Counted from the stretch's first letter, positions 16,165 through 26,320 are shown. The stretch: 64,000 nt of DNA from Sporosarcina sp. JAI121 (GCF_013408665.1 NZ_JACCCL010000001.1:2096610-2160609), one strand, 5' to 3'. Notes: generated from the sequence alone by a model not told the origin. Numbers and translations are program-made.

Positions 16165-18580
16165 AACCTACTGCAACAATATTAATAAGTCTACCCGGAA
16201 TCGCGATGACTTTCTTCACTTCTTTACCTTCAAGTAGTTCTTTTACATGTGTATCTTCCAGTGCAAGCTTCTCAAGTTCAACCTTCGTAACGTCTTTCGA
16301 TACGACGATTTTCGCGCGCACTTTGCCGTTAATTTGAACAGCCATTTCAACTGTATCATCGACAAGTTTTGATTCGTCGTACGTTGGCCACGCCTCGTAC
16401 GTCATCGTACCATCATGCCCCAATTTCTCCCATAGTTCTTCCGCAAGATGTGGGATAACCGGAGATATCATTTTAACGAAACCTTCAACATATTCTTTTG
16501 GAATCGATTCTGTTTTATACCCTTCGTTAATGAAAACCATTAGCTGGGAAATCGCCGTATTATTACGCATTCCTTCGAAGTCTTCCGTCACTTTTTTCAC
16601 AGTTTGATGGTAAACTTTCTCAAGCGGCCCACCCGTTTTTCCGCTAATTTTCGTGCTAAGCGATCCATCTTCATTGACGAACAAGCGCCAAATACGGTCT
16701 AGGAAACGGCGGGCACCGTCAAGACCATTCGTCGTCCATGCTTTTGAACCTTCCAACGGTCCCATGAACATTTCATAAAGACGAAGTGAATCGGCTCCAT
16801 GCGAATGGACGATATCATCAGGATTGACTACATTGCCTTTTGACTTCGACATTTTCTCATTGCCTTCACCGAGAATCATCCCTTGGTTGAACAGTTTCTG
16901 AAACGGTTCTTTCGTGTGAACAACGCCGATATCATAGAGCACTTTATGCCAGAAACGCGCGTATAGAAGATGAAGAACTGCGTGTTCTGCGCCGCCAACG
17001 TAAATGTCTACCGGCAACCAGCGTTTCGCAAGTTCGGGATCGATGATCATTTCATCATTGTCGGGATCTATATAGCGCAGATAATACCAGCAGCTGCCCG
17101 CCCATTGCGGCATAGTGTTCGTCTCGCGACGGCCCTTTAAGCCTGTTACCGGATGCGTCACATTCACCCACTCTTCGATGTTTGCAAGCGGGGATTCGCC
17201 TGTTCCACTCGGCTTGATATCGTCTGTTACAGGTAACTTCAATGGAAGTTCGGCTTCATCAACCGGCGTCATTGTGCCATCTTCCCAATGGATAATTGGA
17301 ATCGGCTCGCCCCAGTAGCGTTGTCTTGAAAACAGCCAGTCGCGAAGTCGGAAAGTAATTTTCTTATCGCCTTTGCCTTTTTCAACAAACCAGGATATCG
17401 CTTTTTCAATCGCTTCATCCTTGCCTAGTCCGTCAAGAAAACCGGAATTGACATGTTTTCCATCTCCAATATACGCCTCTTTGGAAACGTCTCCGCCCGC
17501 CACTACTTCAATAATCGGCAAATCAAATTCTTTTGCGAACTCATAGTCGCGCTCGTCGTGTGCAGGAACCGCCATAATTGCACCCGTTCCGTATGTCGCA
17601 AGGACATAATCCGCAATCCAGATCGGCATCTTCTCGCCGCTTGCGGGGTTGATTGCATAAGCTCCCGTAAAGACACCAGTTTTTTCCTTCGCAAGATCCG
17701 TACGCTCAAGATCACTCTTCATTTTGACTTCATTCAAATATTTTTCAACTGCATCCTTCTGTTCTGGAGTCGTCACCTTTTCAACCAGTTTCAACTCAGG
17801 CGCAAGAACTGCATATGTCGCTCCGAAAATTGTATCTGGACGTGTCGTGAATGCTTCGAACGACAGATCAGTTCCGTCGATTTCGAACGTCAGCTGTGCC
17901 CCTTCCGACCGGCCGATCCAGTTGCGCTGCATATCTTTCAAACTTTCCGGCCAATCAAGTTCCTCAAGGTCTTCAAGAAGTCGATCTGCATAATTCGTAA
18001 TACGAAGGACCCACTGGCGCATCGGGCGTCGCTCAACCGGATGACCGCCGCGTTCCGACTTGCCATCGATCACTTCTTCGTTGGCAAGGACCGTTCCAAG
18101 TGCCGGACACCAGTTGACAGCCACTTCGTCAACATAAGCCAATCCTTTATTGTAAAGTTGGATGAAAATCCATTGTGTCCACTTGTAATAAGACGGGTCC
18201 GTTGTATTGATTTCGCGATCCCAATCATAAGAAAAACCTAGATCTTTCATTTGACGTTTGAACGTGGCAATATTTTTCGCTGTGAATTCAGCCGGATCAT
18301 TCCCCGTATCAAGTGCATATTGCTCCGCAGGAAGACCGAAAGCATCCCAGCCCATTGGATGAAGGACGTTATAGCCCTGCTTCCGTTTGAATGAACTTAA
18401 AATATCCGTTGCGATATAGCCAAGCGGATGCCCGACGTGAAGTCCGGCTCCAGATGGATATGGAAACATATCAAGCGCAAAAAACTTTGGTTTTGATGGA
18501 TCATCCGTCATTTTGAATGTTTGATTCTCTTTCCAGTACTGTTGCCATTTCTTTTCAATTTGTCCGTGATTATAACTCAT
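16163..18580 (-). CDS. leuS: Leucyl-tRNA synthetase
   Basis: An 805-residue class I aminoacyl-tRNA synthetase. HIGH-type motif [15 protein letters not shown] near residue 43, KMSKSKGN near residue 575, editing-domain [12 protein letters not shown] near residue 250 and a tRNA-binding C-terminus. It attaches leucine to tRNA-Leu in the cytosol. ATG 18580 was chosen since GGAGG lies 8 nt before it (an in-frame ATG at 18595 has none). A leucine T-box leader lies upstream. Normal length for the bacterial family. Confidence 0.98.
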   Translation of the reverse strand: MSYNHGQIEKKWQQYWKENQTFKMTDDPSKPKFFALDMFPYPSGAGLHVGHPLGYIATDILSSFKRKQGYNVLHPMGWDAFGLPAEQYALDTGNDPAEFTAKNIATFKRQMKDLGFSYDWDREINTTDPSYYKWTQWIFIQLYNKGLAYVDEVAVNWCPALGTVLANEEVIDGKSERGGHPVERRPMRQWVLRITNYADRLLEDLEELDWPESLKDMQRNWIGRSEGAQLTFEIDGTDLSFEAFTTRPDTIFGATYAVLAPELKLVEKVTTPEQKDAVEKYLNEVKMKSDLERTDLAKEKTGVFTGAYAINPASGEKMPIWIADYVLATYGTGAIMAVPAHDERDYEFAKEFDLPIIEVVAGGDVSKEAYIGDGKHVNSGFLDGLGKDEAIEKAISWFVEKGKGDKKITFRLRDWLFSRQRYWGEPIPIIHWEDGTMTPVDEAELPLKLPVTDDIKPSGTGESPLANIEEWVNVTHPVTGLKGRRETNTMPQWAGSCWYYLRYIDPDNDEMIIDPELAKRWLPVDIYVGGAEHAVLHLLYARFWHKVLYDIGVVHTKEPFQKLFNQGMILGEGNEKMSKSKGNVVNPDDIVHSHGADSLRLYEMFMGPLEGSKAWTTNGLDGARRFLDRIWRLFVNEDGSLSTKISGKTGGPLEKVYHQTVKKVTEDFEGMRNNTAISQLMVFINEGYKTESIPKEYVEGFVKMISPVIPHLAEELWEKLGHDGTMTYEAWPTYDESKLVDDTVEMAVQINGKVRAKIVVSKDVTKVELEKLALEDTHVKELLEGKEVKKVIAIPGRLINIVAVG

Positions 18581-18670
18581 GTAAAATTCCTCCAATTCAT
18601 TAAAAAAGCAATGGCTGCGTGACCCACATCCTGTCGGCCTCCGAGAGTCTGGCCGCCGGAGCTAGACATA

Positions 18671-18922
18671 AAAATAAAAAACTCCCGTCCCTTAAAAAAA
18701 TAAGGGACGAGAGTACTATACATTCCCGCGGTGCCACCCAAATTGACGGCAAAGCCGCCCAACTTGACTCCTTAACGCGGAAAACGGCACGGGTTAGTAG
18801 TAAATAATTCACCAATGCAGGCTCCAAGGCGAGTTCATCTCCATCGTACAGGCTTTCACCATCCGCCTGCTCTCTATAAAACGATAGTAAAGATTACTAC
18901 TCCTCTTCAACACCAAAGCTAT
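18671..18922 (-). promoter_or_regulatory. T-box leader of leuS (specifier CTC, Leu)
   Basis: The T-box core CGCGGTGCCACCC (complement GGGTGGCACCGCG) lies at 18727-18739. The upstream arm has the Stem I motifs GAGGAGTAGTA and a specifier loop GAACTCGCC with CTC, a leucine codon. A terminator, stem CTCCCGTCCCTTA with its partner at 18682-18713 and T-rich tail 18671-18681, precedes leuS. Uncharged tRNA-Leu is expected to stabilise antitermination and raise leuS expression. Confidence 0.95.
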
Positions 18923-18929
18923 TGCTACT

Positions 18930-18958
18930 AGTTTACCCGAATCTTGTCATTTTAACAA
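18930..18958 (-). promoter_or_regulatory. SigA-type promoter of leuS leader
   Basis: Minus strand TTGTTA (18953-18958), 17-nt spacer, TAAACT (18930-18935), just upstream of the T-box leader. Confidence 0.75.
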
Positions 18959-18961
18959 CAA

Positions 18962-19621
18962 TCATTTAACGCCTTCTATGACATTCTTCACAATTAACGC
19001 TGCCTCTGTCGAATCGATGACTTCTTGAATCGTGAAACCATCAAATACTTCCTTCAATTCCAACCCATCAGCTGTCACATCAATCAATGCGCGTTCTGTT
19101 ATGATTTTGTGGACAACGGCTTTACCGGTTAATGGAAGCGAACATTCTTTCTTGATCTTCGCAGAGCCATCTTTTGCGACGTGATCCATAATGACAATAA
19201 TTTTTCTTGCCCCATGAACAAGATCCATCGCACCGCCCATTCCTTTGATCATCTTGCCCGGAATCATCCAGTTGGCAAGGTCCCCTTTTTCGGACACTTC
19301 CATTGCACCTAAAATGGCAACGTCGACATGACCTCCACGGATCATGGCAAATGATTCAGCACTGTTAAAGTATGCGGAACCCGGAATAGATGTGACCGTT
19401 TCTTTTCCTGCGTTAATGAGGTCCGGGTCGACTTCATCTGCTGTTGGATAAGGTCCGATGCCTAATAGTCCATTTTCCGATTGAAGCACCACTGTTTTAT
19501 CGGCCGATATATAATTGGCAACGAGCGTCGGCATGCCGATTCCAAGATTGACGTAGTTGCCGTCTTCGATTTCTTGTTCAGCCCGCCTTGCGATCCGTTC
19601 CCTTACATTCACTTGTCCCAT
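18962..19621 (-). CDS. scoB: 3-oxoacid (succinyl/acetoacetyl) CoA-transferase subunit B
   Basis: A 219-residue beta subunit of family I CoA transferases. The catalytic glutamate is in [12 protein letters not shown] (E49), and [13 protein letters not shown] and [10 protein letters not shown] are family motifs. With ScoA it moves CoA between succinyl-CoA and an acyl or 3-oxo acid such as acetoacetate, linking ketone-body/branched acid breakdown to the TCA cycle. The GGGG site is 9 nt before ATG 19621. Lies 18 nt after scoA. The exact acid substrate cannot be told from sequence. Confidence 0.92.
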   Translation of the reverse strand: MGQVNVRERIARRAEQEIEDGNYVNLGIGMPTLVANYISADKTVVLQSENGLLGIGPYPTADEVDPDLINAGKETVTSIPGSAYFNSAESFAMIRGGHVDVAILGAMEVSEKGDLANWMIPGKMIKGMGGAMDLVHGARKIIVIMDHVAKDGSAKIKKECSLPLTGKAVVHKIITERALIDVTADGLELKEVFDGFTIQEVIDSTEAALIVKNVIEGVK

Positions 19622-19639
19622 ATCACAATTCCCCTTTCC

Positions 19640-20326
19640 TTAGCGAGTCGTCAGACGCTCAATTCGTTTTTCCTGTTCCGCTTGCAAAAGTCCTTGCACA
19701 TAGATGCTTGGCGTATGAATAGTTGCAGGATCAAGATTGCCAGTTTCAACAATCCCTTCTACTTCTGCAATTGTGAACTTTCCAGCTGCAGCCATCATCG
19801 GATTGAAGTTTTGTGCCGTCTTGTTGTAAATCAGGTTACCGAACTTATCCGCTTTCTCCGCACGGACAAGGGAGAAGTCAGCTCGTAGCGCCTCTTCCAG
19901 CACATATTCTTTGCCGTCAAATACACGGATTTCTTTTCCTTCCGCGACAAGCGTTCCAACACCCGCCGGAGTGAAAAATGCTGGAATACCTGCACCGCCT
20001 GCGCGGATTTTTTCGGCAAGTGTTCCTTGCGGTGTCAATTCAACTTCGATTTCACCCGACAGCACCTGACGTTCGAATTCTTTATTCTCGCCTACGTATG
20101 AGCCTATCATTTTTTTAATCTGTTTGTTTTTCAACAGAAGTCCAAGTCCCCACTCATCAACTCCACAGTTGTTTGAAATGACGGTCAGGTTTTTTACGCC
20201 TTTTTCAACAAGTGCTAAAATGAGCTGTTCGGGAATCCCTACTAACCCAAATCCTCCAACCATCAACGTTGCACCGTCTTCAATCTGTGCAACCGCTTCT
20301 TTTGCCGATGAATAAATCGGTTTCAT
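19640..20326 (-). CDS. scoA: 3-oxoacid CoA-transferase subunit A
   Basis: A 228-residue alpha subunit with the CoA-binding signature [19 protein letters not shown] near the N-terminus and [20 protein letters not shown] further on. It pairs with ScoB encoded directly downstream. ATG 20326 was chosen because GAGGGGG stands upstream at good spacing; the longer reading from 20365 has no such site. The two genes form a bicistronic unit between yttB and leuS. Confidence 0.92.
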   Translation of the reverse strand: MKPIYSSAKEAVAQIEDGATLMVGGFGLVGIPEQLILALVEKGVKNLTVISNNCGVDEWGLGLLLKNKQIKKMIGSYVGENKEFERQVLSGEIEVELTPQGTLAEKIRAGGAGIPAFFTPAGVGTLVAEGKEIRVFDGKEYVLEEALRADFSLVRAEKADKFGNLIYNKTAQNFNPMMAAAGKFTIAEVEGIVETGNLDPATIHTPSIYVQGLLQAEQEKRIERLTTR

Positions 20327-20430
20327 TTTACATCCCCCTCTTGAATCGTATTGACTTTCACACAATTCTCATTCTCTTCAATTAAATCATTCTAGAGAGG
20401 ATGTTGCAACGAAAGAAGACAATTACTTGG

Positions 20431-20469
20431 TTAATTAAAAATCCGGAAAGCCTATGAATGGCTTTCCGG
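20431..20469 (-). terminator. Terminator at the 3' end of yttB
   Basis: CCGGAAAGCC and GGCTTTCCGG (20443-20452 / 20460-20469) form a 10-bp stem that includes the yttB stop codon; the minus strand continues ATTTTTAATTAA. Confidence 0.85.
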
Positions 20470-21639
20470 TTGATTTTCGGCTTTTTTTATCGGTCGATCG
20501 TAAACTAAACTTGTGAAGATTGGTATAATCATAAATGCTGTCAATATAAATAGCATTACTTGCATACCGTATTGGTCTGCGAGAACCCCTCCCAAAAAGG
20601 GTCCAAACATTCGGCCCATTGTCGCAAATGAATTGACGAGCCCCTGATAAAATCCCTCTCTACCTTTGGGCGCAAGCTGACTTGCAATTGTAGGAACAGC
20701 TGGCCAGACAAACATTTCTCCAAAGGTCACAATAACCATGGCGACGATGAACATTGTGAATGAACCCGCGAAACCGACCACGATGTAAGATACACAGAAA
20801 ATAACAATCCCGATAAGCATTTGCGTTTTAATCTTATGTTCCAAACGGGAAATAATCGGTTTAATGATTGGTTGACCTATTACAATCAACAGACCATTTA
20901 TCGTCCAAAGAAGGCTATACTGTTTTAATGAAATACCTAGCGACAAGGAATGTGTGGATATTGTAGTCATCCACTGGGAATAAACGAGCCACATGACTAG
21001 ATATCCGCTCGAAATAATAAGCAACGCATAAAAAGGTGCTTTATGACGAATTTTCTTTTTCTCCTTAATGACATTTGTGTGGCGATCAGGCGCAATCTCA
21101 AGTTTCCGATAACCGAAAACAGCGATGAAGAAAAAGACTACATAAAAAACTAAGTTCGCCGGAAAAATATAATCGATACTTACAGAGGCGATAACTCCTG
21201 CCACTGCCGGTCCAATCGCAACACCGACGTTTTGAGCAAGGTAAATCGAGTTAAAAGCTCTCCTGCCGCCTTCTGGCCAAAGCGTCGCAACCATGGCATA
21301 CATACTCGGAAAAATGAGACCCCCGCTAAAGCCAAGAAGCGTCAAAAACCAAACATAAGGTTCCCAATCATGCCAAAAAACAAGGCCGACAAGACCAATA
21401 ATTGAAATGATGATTCCCGCCATAATCGACTTGAAACCACCTATCCGGTCAAATAAATAGCCGCCAAGTATGTTGCCCATGACACCCGCTCCTGCATTCG
21501 CCATTAGGACAAGCCCTGCGATTGAAAGTGATTTCCCTAAATAATCATGCATATAAATCGTATTCAATGGCCATAAGAATGAGTTTCCCATGACGTTAAT
21601 GAACATCCCAATAACGAGAAGCCATACTTTTTTAGGCAT
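20452..21639 (-). CDS. yttB: Major facilitator superfamily transporter YttB
   Basis: A 395-residue protein with 12 predicted membrane helices, an MFS A-motif-like GGYLFDRIGGFKSI between helices 2 and 3, and a second PLGG..ADQYG-type loop in the C-terminal half. Probable proton-coupled drug or metabolite exporter; substrate unknown. A GGAGG site precedes ATG 21639. Position beside ytqA agrees with B. subtilis yttB. Confidence 0.87.
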   Translation of the reverse strand: MPKKVWLLVIGMFINVMGNSFLWPLNTIYMHDYLGKSLSIAGLVLMANAGAGVMGNILGGYLFDRIGGFKSIMAGIIISIIGLVGLVFWHDWEPYVWFLTLLGFSGGLIFPSMYAMVATLWPEGGRRAFNSIYLAQNVGVAIGPAVAGVIASVSIDYIFPANLVFYVVFFFIAVFGYRKLEIAPDRHTNVIKEKKKIRHKAPFYALLIISSGYLVMWLVYSQWMTTISTHSLSLGISLKQYSLLWTINGLLIVIGQPIIKPIISRLEHKIKTQMLIGIVIFCVSYIVVGFAGSFTMFIVAMVIVTFGEMFVWPAVPTIASQLAPKGREGFYQGLVNSFATMGRMFGPFLGGVLADQYGMQVMLFILTAFMIIPIFTSLVYDRPIKKAENQPESHS

Positions 21640-21785
21640 ACCATCCGCCTCCGTTCATACATACAGTTAGTAAGAGTGTATGACTTTTACCACATTCAGA
21701 CAAGAAGAACAAAATAAGTTCCATAATTCAGATGTTACTACGGTGCTAAAACATGATACAATCAACTGTTAGAGGAGTGAATGAA

Positions 21786-22745
21786 GTGGATAAATTAAAC
21801 TTACCATTCCCTACTGAAGGGAAACGTTATCATACATGGTCACGTCATTTAAAAGATGAATTCGGATTCAAGGTGATGAAAGTCGCGCTAGACGCCGGAT
21901 TTGATTGTCCGAATCGGGACGGCACGGTCGCTTTCGGCGGCTGTACATTTTGCAGCGTTGCAGGATCTGGTGATTTCGCCGGCGACCGCGTTGATCCGAT
22001 TGACGTCCAATTTGCAGAAATCAGTGAAAGAATGCATAAGAAATGGAAAGACGGTAAATACATGGCGTATTTCCAAGCGTACACAAATACGCATGCCCCG
22101 CTTGCCAAGCTGAAAGAGAAATTCGAAGCAGCTTTGGCACAAGAGGGAGTCATCGCATTATCAATTGCGACCCGTCCGGATTGCTTGCCCGATGATGTCG
22201 TTGAATATTTGGCGGAGCTAAATGAACGGACATATTTATGGGTTGAACTTGGCTTGCAAACCGTTCATGAAAAAACGGCAAATCTTGTTAACCGAGCCCA
22301 TGATTTCAAAACCTATGTCGAAGGAGTCGAGAAACTCCGCAAAAATGGAATTCGCGTTTGTACACATATCATCAACGGCTTACCGCTTGAAGATTATGAC
22401 ATGATGATGGAAACGGCACGTGAAGTATCTAAACTCGACGTCCAAGGCATCAAAATCCATCTACTCCATTTACTGAAAGGAACACCAATGGTGAAGCAAT
22501 ATGAAAAAGGACAACTTGAATTTCTTGAAAAACAGGAATACATTAACCTAGTTGCGGACCAACTCGAAATCCTTCCACCGGAAATGATAGTCCACCGCAT
22601 TACAGGCGACGGCCCGATTGAATTGATGATCGGCCCGATGTGGAGTGTCACAAAATGGGAAGTGCTGAACGGGATCGACAAAGAACTTGAACGCCGTGAT
22701 AGTTGGCAAGGGAAACATTATGCAGGGGCGGTCGAATTGATTTGA
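21786..22745 (+). CDS. ytqA: Radical SAM protein YtqA (TIGR01212 family)
   Basis: A 319-residue radical SAM enzyme. Cysteines C41, C53 and C56 in DCPNRDGTVAFGGCTFC would bind the 4Fe-4S cluster; GSGDFAG and IKIHLLHLLKGTPM are family motifs. The reaction is not known to me. GTG 21786 is preferred because GAGGAG lies 8 nt upstream and the start then matches relatives. Its stop overlaps the ytqB start by the sequence TTGA, so the pair is translationally coupled. Confidence 0.92.
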   Translation: MDKLNLPFPTEGKRYHTWSRHLKDEFGFKVMKVALDAGFDCPNRDGTVAFGGCTFCSVAGSGDFAGDRVDPIDVQFAEISERMHKKWKDGKYMAYFQAYTNTHAPLAKLKEKFEAALAQEGVIALSIATRPDCLPDDVVEYLAELNERTYLWVELGLQTVHEKTANLVNRAHDFKTYVEGVEKLRKNGIRVCTHIINGLPLEDYDMMMETAREVSKLDVQGIKIHLLHLLKGTPMVKQYEKGQLEFLEKQEYINLVADQLEILPPEMIVHRITGDGPIELMIGPMWSVTKWEVLNGIDKELERRDSWQGKHYAGAVELI

Positions 22746-23329
22746 AGCTACATCGCATTCTTCCTTTCGCAAGACAATTATTCAGTGAAACAGTCATTGC
22801 CGGTGAAACCGTCGTCGATGCGACAATGGGCAACGGCAATGATACATTCTTTCTAGCTGAACTCGTCGGTGAAAAAGGACATGTCTTTGCTTTCGATATC
22901 CAACAGGAAGCACTCGATTCGACAGCTGAGCGATTAGGAGAATTGAATGAGCGCGTTTCACTTATATTGGATAGCCATGCTAATGTTGAAAAATACGTTG
23001 ACGGGCGGATTGGCTGTGCCGTTTTCAACCTCGGCTACTTGCCGCATAGTGAGGATTTTTCCATTGTTACGAAAGCTGACTCAACAATCAAAGCCATTCA
23101 TACTTTGCTTGGGCTGCTGAAAAAAGGCGGCATCATTGCGATATCCGTCTATGATGGACATGAAGGCGGCGTAGAAGAACGAGATGCACTTCTGCAATAT
23201 GTGAAAAGTTTGCACCAAGCCGATGTACATGTTGTTCGCTATGAAATGATCAATCAACGGAATAATCCCCCCTTTTTGATCGCTTTGGAGAAAATGAAAG
23301 ATTTTACATCGGTTAAACAAGTGGATTGA
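22742..23329 (+). CDS. ytqB: SAM-dependent methyltransferase YtqB (putative rRNA methylase)
   Basis: A 195-residue class I methyltransferase: VVDATMGNGNDTFFLAELVG is the SAM-binding motif I, FNLGYLPHSE the catalytic NLGY motif of the YtqB/DUF890-like group, and the end NQRNNPPFLIALEK is typical. TTG 22742 was chosen: it overlaps the ytqA stop (TTGA), has a G-rich site upstream, and gives the family start (KLHRILPFA). RNA is the presumed substrate. Confidence 0.9.
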   Translation: MKLHRILPFARQLFSETVIAGETVVDATMGNGNDTFFLAELVGEKGHVFAFDIQQEALDSTAERLGELNERVSLILDSHANVEKYVDGRIGCAVFNLGYLPHSEDFSIVTKADSTIKAIHTLLGLLKKGGIIAISVYDGHEGGVEERDALLQYVKSLHQADVHVVRYEMINQRNNPPFLIALEKMKDFTSVKQVD

Positions 23330-23333
23330 CAAG

Positions 23334-23380
23334 AAAAAGGTTGCTTCCGATTTGAATTTAAATCGAAGGCAACCTTTTTC
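23334..23380 (+). terminator. Terminator after ytqB
   Basis: AAAAAGGTTGC.TTCGATTT pairs with AAATCGAA.GCAACCTTTTT; the T-run makes it an intrinsic terminator, possibly bidirectional. Confidence 0.9.
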
Positions 23381-23390
23381 TTGTTTTCGT

Positions 23391-23535
23391 ATATGATCGG
23401 TTATCAGTAGAATCTGGTCGGTCAGCCAATTTATAAGATTGGTCTTCCACCTTTTATAATCGGTTGTTCATGGAATATAGTCGGTCTCCTGACATATATC
23501 ATCGCTCATCTGCAAGATATGGTCGATCATACCTT
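23391..23535. repeat. Exact 21-nt-period degenerate array
   Basis: A TCGGT-like core (read tcggt, tcggt, ttggt, tcggt, tcggt, tcgct, tcgat) recurs with its centre at 23399, 23420, 23441, 23462, 23483, 23504 and 23525: seven steps of exactly 21 nt. The sequence between cores is AT-rich and variable. It fills the gap between convergent ytqB and the SDR gene; no coding potential seen. Confidence 0.8.
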
Positions 23536-23540
23536 CATCG

Positions 23541-24266
23541 TTAATAATTCCGCAAATCAGCTATCGGATCTACCGTTTTAAAATCTACATTCTCCATAAA
23601 AGTGATTAGTTTGCCAGCCGTTTGTTCCGCACTGCTTAACAACCCTTTTTCCTTATAATCAATGAATTTTTCAAGTAGTGGAAAAGCCTCTTCCTTACTT
23701 CCCCGAATAGTTTCCTGCATATCAGTGTCTATAATACCAGGTGCGATTGAAACAATGTCTACTGGATACTTTGCATTTTGCTGCTCAAGTACGACGACCC
23801 GCGAAAAATGATCGAGGCCCGCTTTCGTCGTGCAATATGTTCCCCAACCTTCATATGCCTTCCGACCTGCCCCCGATGAGATATTGACAATCCGTTTCGC
23901 TCCGTCGAACTCTTTTAATTTCATCACGAAGGCATTTGCTAGAATCATCGGCGCCGTTACATTAAGTGCAATCGCTGTGCTCATGTCTTCCGCACTAACC
24001 GTGCCAATCAACCCTATAGGATTCACTGTACCGGCGTTATTAACAAGCGTGAATGAAGTGGCTTCTTGCGGGGCGGCGGCAATTACTTCATTTATTAAAG
24101 ATTCCAATTTACTAGTTTCGGAAAGATCCGCTTCAATGAATTTCACCCCGTCCAGTTTGCTTGCCGTGCGTGCAATCCCGATCACGGAGTGTCCATCGCC
24201 GCTCAGTTGTTTTGCGAGTTCAAAACCGATTCCTTTTGACGCACCTGTAATAATATAAAGATCCAT
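23541..24266 (-). CDS. Short-chain dehydrogenase, YueD/benzil reductase type
   Basis: A 241-residue SDR. NADP-binding ITGASKGIGFELA at the N-terminus, VNNAGTVNPIG, active-site serine in NISSGAGRKAYEGWGTYCTTKAGLD with Y and K of the YxxxK motif. The pattern GRKAYEGWGTYC is like benzil reductase ((S)-benzoin forming), B. subtilis YueD, and sepiapterin reductase. Physiological substrate unknown. It begins at the base after the TAG of the upstream gene, so the two are coupled. I leave the symbol empty because closely related SDR subfamilies cannot be separated by eye. Confidence 0.85.
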   Translation of the reverse strand: MDLYIITGASKGIGFELAKQLSGDGHSVIGIARTASKLDGVKFIEADLSETSKLESLINEVIAAAPQEATSFTLVNNAGTVNPIGLIGTVSAEDMSTAIALNVTAPMILANAFVMKLKEFDGAKRIVNISSGAGRKAYEGWGTYCTTKAGLDHFSRVVVLEQQNAKYPVDIVSIAPGIIDTDMQETIRGSKEEAFPLLEKFIDYKEKGLLSSAEQTAGKLITFMENVDFKTVDPIADLRNY

Positions 24267-24818
24267 CTATTCCACCCCTTCTGTATATGCTCCCAACCAT
24301 TCTATCAAATCGTTCTTTTTCAGAGAATCCTGTACGTTATTTTTGAATTGAACAGGATCCTTCAATTCGGTTAAATCAGTGGCAAACCATTTTTCTACAT
24401 TGCTACGAAGGACGATAAACGACTCATTCGGAAAACGCATATCGATTTTCTGCAAATTATTAATAAGGACGAATGCAGCAGTCGTATTATAAATGACTGA
24501 CTGCTTCACCTTACGTTCCGACTTGTTTTCCGGGGAACTGTAATTCACAACGAGCACAAACTTTTCGGAATCCATTTCAAGTGTCCCTATTTCATCATTC
24601 AGCGGCAGTGACTGGAAAAGCGCACTTATATTCGATGCATTGCCCATGTATTTATTTTCATATTCAAGAACCTTTTCAAAATCGTGTGTTTCGGGGTTTT
24701 CCTGCATGTTATACTCGCTGATTTCCACCTTGTTTGGACTACCTAAAAACAGAAACCATAAAATAATAGAAATGGCCAAAATGACGATGATTGCTATGAA
24801 CATCCTTCGTTTCCTCAT
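24267..24818 (-). CDS. DUF4825-like membrane-anchored protein
   Basis: A 183-residue protein with an N-terminal membrane helix after MRKRRMF and an extracellular domain. YENKYMGNASNISALFQSLPL resembles the start of DUF4825, a domain seen in Firmicutes membrane proteins of unknown role. The start ATG 24818 follows a GGGGG run; the ATG five codons later is an alternative. Stop codon TAG directly abuts the SDR start. Its upstream region carries a perfect 31-nt palindrome (24875-24905). Confidence 0.72.
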   Translation of the reverse strand: MRKRRMFIAIIVILAISIILWFLFLGSPNKVEISEYNMQENPETHDFEKVLEYENKYMGNASNISALFQSLPLNDEIGTLEMDSEKFVLVVNYSSPENKSERKVKQSVIYNTTAAFVLINNLQKIDMRFPNESFIVLRSNVEKWFATDLTELKDPVQFKNNVQDSLKKNDLIEWLGAYTEGVE

Positions 24819-24874
24819 CCATCCCCCTACTCTCTTACTCGGATTTTTTCGCTTCCACAAGTATACCATGCCGA

Positions 24875-24905
24875 AATTGACTGGGTGACAGTCACCCAGT
24901 CAATT
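24875..24905. repeat. Perfect 31-nt palindrome upstream of the DUF4825-like gene
   Basis: AATTGACTGGGTGAC, one central A, GTCACCCAGTCAATT: 15-bp arms without mismatch. No T-run follows. It may be an operator or a member of a dispersed palindromic repeat family. Confidence 0.8.
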
Positions 24906-24924
24906 CTGACACAATTTAAACGAC

Positions 24925-24956
24925 GAAAAAGCCAACTTCCCGAAGGGGAGTTGGCT
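24925..24956 (-). terminator. Terminator after the citrate-type transporter gene
   Basis: On the minus strand GCCAACTCCCC, loop TTCG, GGGAAGTTGGC, then TTTTTCG; 11-bp stem immediately after the transporter stop. Confidence 0.9.
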
Positions 24957-24968
24957 GTTATTCGTATG

Positions 24969-26306
24969 TTAGATTGCAATAACACCGATTGCTACGGCGA
25001 TTGCCAACAATACAATACTGAAACCCCACATCATCATAAACGAATAACGGATATGGCGTCCCATTTCAAGACCCGCCAATCCTAGCGCTAGCCAAAGAGC
25101 CGGCGATAAAGGACTGACAAACGTTCCAATAATATTTCCGATGATCATCGCATAAGCGGCAGATAAGGAAGATACGCCAAAACCGGTTACAACCTGATCG
25201 ACAATAGGAAGCAGTGCAAAGTAATAAGCATCCGTGCTAAGAAGTAAATCGAATGGAACACCGAACACGCCTATTATAATATGTAAATATGGAACGATGA
25301 ATGCCGGAAGAATTGTCACAAGATCTTTTGCGATCGAATTCAACATATCCGTGCCATTCAGAATACCTAAAAATGAACCTGCAGCCAGAATGATCGTCGC
25401 CATCAGAAGCGCACCGGGTGCGTGATCTTTTATACGCGACATCTGGTCCTGAATATTAGGGTAGTTAATAGGTAAGGCGATACTGACCCCAATCATAAAT
25501 GCAAAACCAGCTGGAATTACCCCCCACACTAAAACACCAATCACACTAATTGCCAATACGGTGTTTACCCAATAGAGTTTCGGGCGACTTACTATTTTTT
25601 GTGTCACTGAATCTTGGTTTTGATTGACATCTACTGGTGAATCTACTATGTCATCGGCAGATATAGGTCCTTCTCCTGCTATGGTGAGTTTAGCAATGCG
25701 GCGTTTTTCGCGAATACCTAAGAGCACTGCTAGTACAACTAATAACACTAGACCGATAATTTGTATTTTAATGAGCGGCCTCCATAATTCCGTAACATCC
25801 ATATCGAGTACTGCCGCGGTTCTGCCTAGCGGACCTGCCCACGGAACCATATTCATGATACTGGCACTTGTCCCGACTAACATCAGCAACAAATACGGGT
25901 TCATCTTCAATTTTTTATATAACGGGAGCAAAGCGGGGATCGTAATGAGAAACGTAGAAGCTCCAGAACCATCCAAGTGGGCGATTGCGGCGATGATGAC
26001 GGTTCCGACAGCTACTGCAATAACATTTCCGCGACTAATTGAGATCATTTTATTGATTAAAGGATCGAATACTCCGACATCTTGCATGATACCGAAGAAG
26101 AGTATCGCAAAAATAAACATGACAGCGACACTGAAGACCGACTGTGTTCCGCTTGTGAAAAATTCACCAATTTGTTCAAAGGTGAATCCTGCAATGAAAG
26201 CCCCTGCAATCGGAACGAGTACAAGACCCACAATCGGTGAAACTTTTCCGCTGATGAGCAGCAGAACAATAATTAAAATCGTAACTAGACCAATAATACT
26301 TATCAT
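24969..26306 (-). CDS. CitMHS-family metal-citrate/dicarboxylate transporter
   Basis: A 445-residue membrane protein with about 12 helices. LDGSGASTFLITIPALLP near residue 112 and TSASIMNMVPWAGPLGR near residue 155 are the CitMHS signatures of B. subtilis CitM/CitN, which import citrate complexed with divalent metals using proton symport. It follows a CitS/CitT-like two-component system on the same strand, 219 nt downstream of the regulator. AAGGGAG precedes ATG 26306. Which metal-citrate complex is used cannot be read from the sequence. Confidence 0.88.
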   Translation of the reverse strand: MISIIGLVTILIIVLLLISGKVSPIVGLVLVPIAGAFIAGFTFEQIGEFFTSGTQSVFSVAVMFIFAILFFGIMQDVGVFDPLINKMISISRGNVIAVAVGTVIIAAIAHLDGSGASTFLITIPALLPLYKKLKMNPYLLLMLVGTSASIMNMVPWAGPLGRTAAVLDMDVTELWRPLIKIQIIGLVLLVVLAVLLGIREKRRIAKLTIAGEGPISADDIVDSPVDVNQNQDSVTQKIVSRPKLYWVNTVLAISVIGVLVWGVIPAGFAFMIGVSIALPINYPNIQDQMSRIKDHAPGALLMATIILAAGSFLGILNGTDMLNSIAKDLVTILPAFIVPYLHIIIGVFGVPFDLLLSTDAYYFALLPIVDQVVTGFGVSSLSAAYAMIIGNIIGTFVSPLSPALWLALGLAGLEMGRHIRYSFMMMWGFSIVLLAIAVAIGVIAI

Positions 26307-26320
26307 AATGTCTCCCTTCT

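Noticed and set aside
17453..18241. 262-codon plus-strand open frame
   Set aside because: Fully antisense to leuS, whose family motifs are intact; no ribosome site.
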